A stretch of DNA of 64,000 nucleotides from contig OZ029914.1 in NCBI GenBank assembly GCA_964023275.1, positions 18,973,049 through 19,037,048 of the forward strand, written 5' to 3'. The position numbers and the translations under genes are program-made. This document shows, piece by piece, positions 63,450-64,000 of this stretch; the stretch's first letter is position 1; each line of letters begins with the position of its first letter. Below the pieces are notes generated by a model that saw only the letters and a list, made by a program, of their open reading frames with translations, ran no database searches and had not been told where the DNA came from. The DNA comes from Norana najaformis (lineage: Eukaryota; Annelida; Clitellata; Crassiclitellata; Hormogastridae).

Positions 63450-64000
63450 TGTAGGTATGCATGTATGTAGGCCGTATGTATGTATGAATGTATGTATGTA
63501 TGTATGTACGTATGAATGTATGTATGTATGTATGAATGTATGTATGTATGTATGAATGTATGTATGAATGTATGTATGTATGTATGAATGTATGTATGTA
63601 TGTATGAATGTATGTATGTATGTATGAATGTATGTATGTATGAATGTATGTATGAATGTATGTATGTATGTATGAATGTATGTATGTATGTATGTATGAA
63701 TGTATGTATGTATGAATGTATGTATGTATGTATGGCCGAATAGCTACAAAAAATCTATAGCCTTACTTTCATAATTTGTACTTATACACTTATATTCTAT
63801 TATTTTTGGTATTTATGACGTATGAATGTATGTATGTATGTATGTATGAATGTATGTATGTATGAATGTATGTATGAATGTATGTATGAATGTATGTATG
63901 TATGTATGAATGTATGTATGTATGTATGAATGTATGTATGTATGTATGAATGTATGTATGTATGAATGTATGTATGAATGTATGTATGTATGTATGAATG
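63450..64000. repeat. TATG/AATG minisatellite, running off the window
   Basis: 12- and 16-bp units made of GAATG followed by two or three TATG steps (63460-63734, then 63820-64000). The array is split by ~85 bp of unique sequence (63735-63819). The true length is unknown because the window ends inside it. Confidence 0.97.

Noticed and set aside
1..64000. CRISPR array, prokaryotic operon, rRNA genes or integrated virus
   Set aside because: None seen: tandem repeats lack spacers of constant size, no rRNA-like blocks, and RT-like sequences are non-LTR retrotransposons without viral structural genes.

Overview
The window is nuclear DNA of an animal. Genes are split into short exons with GT-AG introns, and the introns and spacers are full of degenerate LINEs, tRNA-headed SINEs, small DNA transposons and microsatellites. 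RABL2, a cilium-associated GTPase, is present; together with compact exons, mosaic CpG content and abundant short LINE tails this suggests a ciliated, probably marine invertebrate bilaterian. The phylum cannot be settled from this sequence.

Four genes lie on the + strand. (1) Positions 930-16810: the C-terminal ~705 codons of tomosyn (STXBP5 family), 12 exons ending in an R-SNARE-like coil; the 5' half lies off the left edge. (2) 23073-30047: a complete seven-exon DEAF1-like SAND-domain transcription factor, apparently without the usual C-terminal MYND zinc finger. (3) 31977-39656: complete eight-exon RABL2, 214 aa, whose start codon sits 97 bp from a ~784-bp transposon with perfect 46-bp terminal inverted repeats. 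(4) 61195 to the right edge: T-box exons of a divergent Brachyury-like gene, with three candidate N-terminal exons at 50016-53695 that cannot yet be connected in phase.

The rest is repeats. Several LINE families of L2/CR1 type end in short tandem tails (ATTACA, ATTACG or ATTAC type), and one tRNA-derived SINE family recurs at least eight times. Also present are a hAT-type element with an 8-bp target duplication (46816-47348), a 54-bp perfect palindrome (21104-21157), and a long TATG/AATG minisatellite at the right edge.

Two large-scale patterns stand out. The first ~42 kb is CpG-poor apart from islands near the DEAF1 and RABL2 starts, while the last ~21 kb around the T-box gene is about 4.5 times richer in CpG in matched samples. 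The palindromic octamer TAGGCCTA occurs 14 times in that right part and only once that I found in the first 43.6 kb. The four genes do not form one pathway (exocytosis control, transcription, ciliary trafficking, developmental transcription). The most unusual loci are the T-box gene, with two low-complexity insertions inside its DNA-binding domain, and the five-fold tandem array of splice-acceptor-like units directly in front of its first T-box exon.
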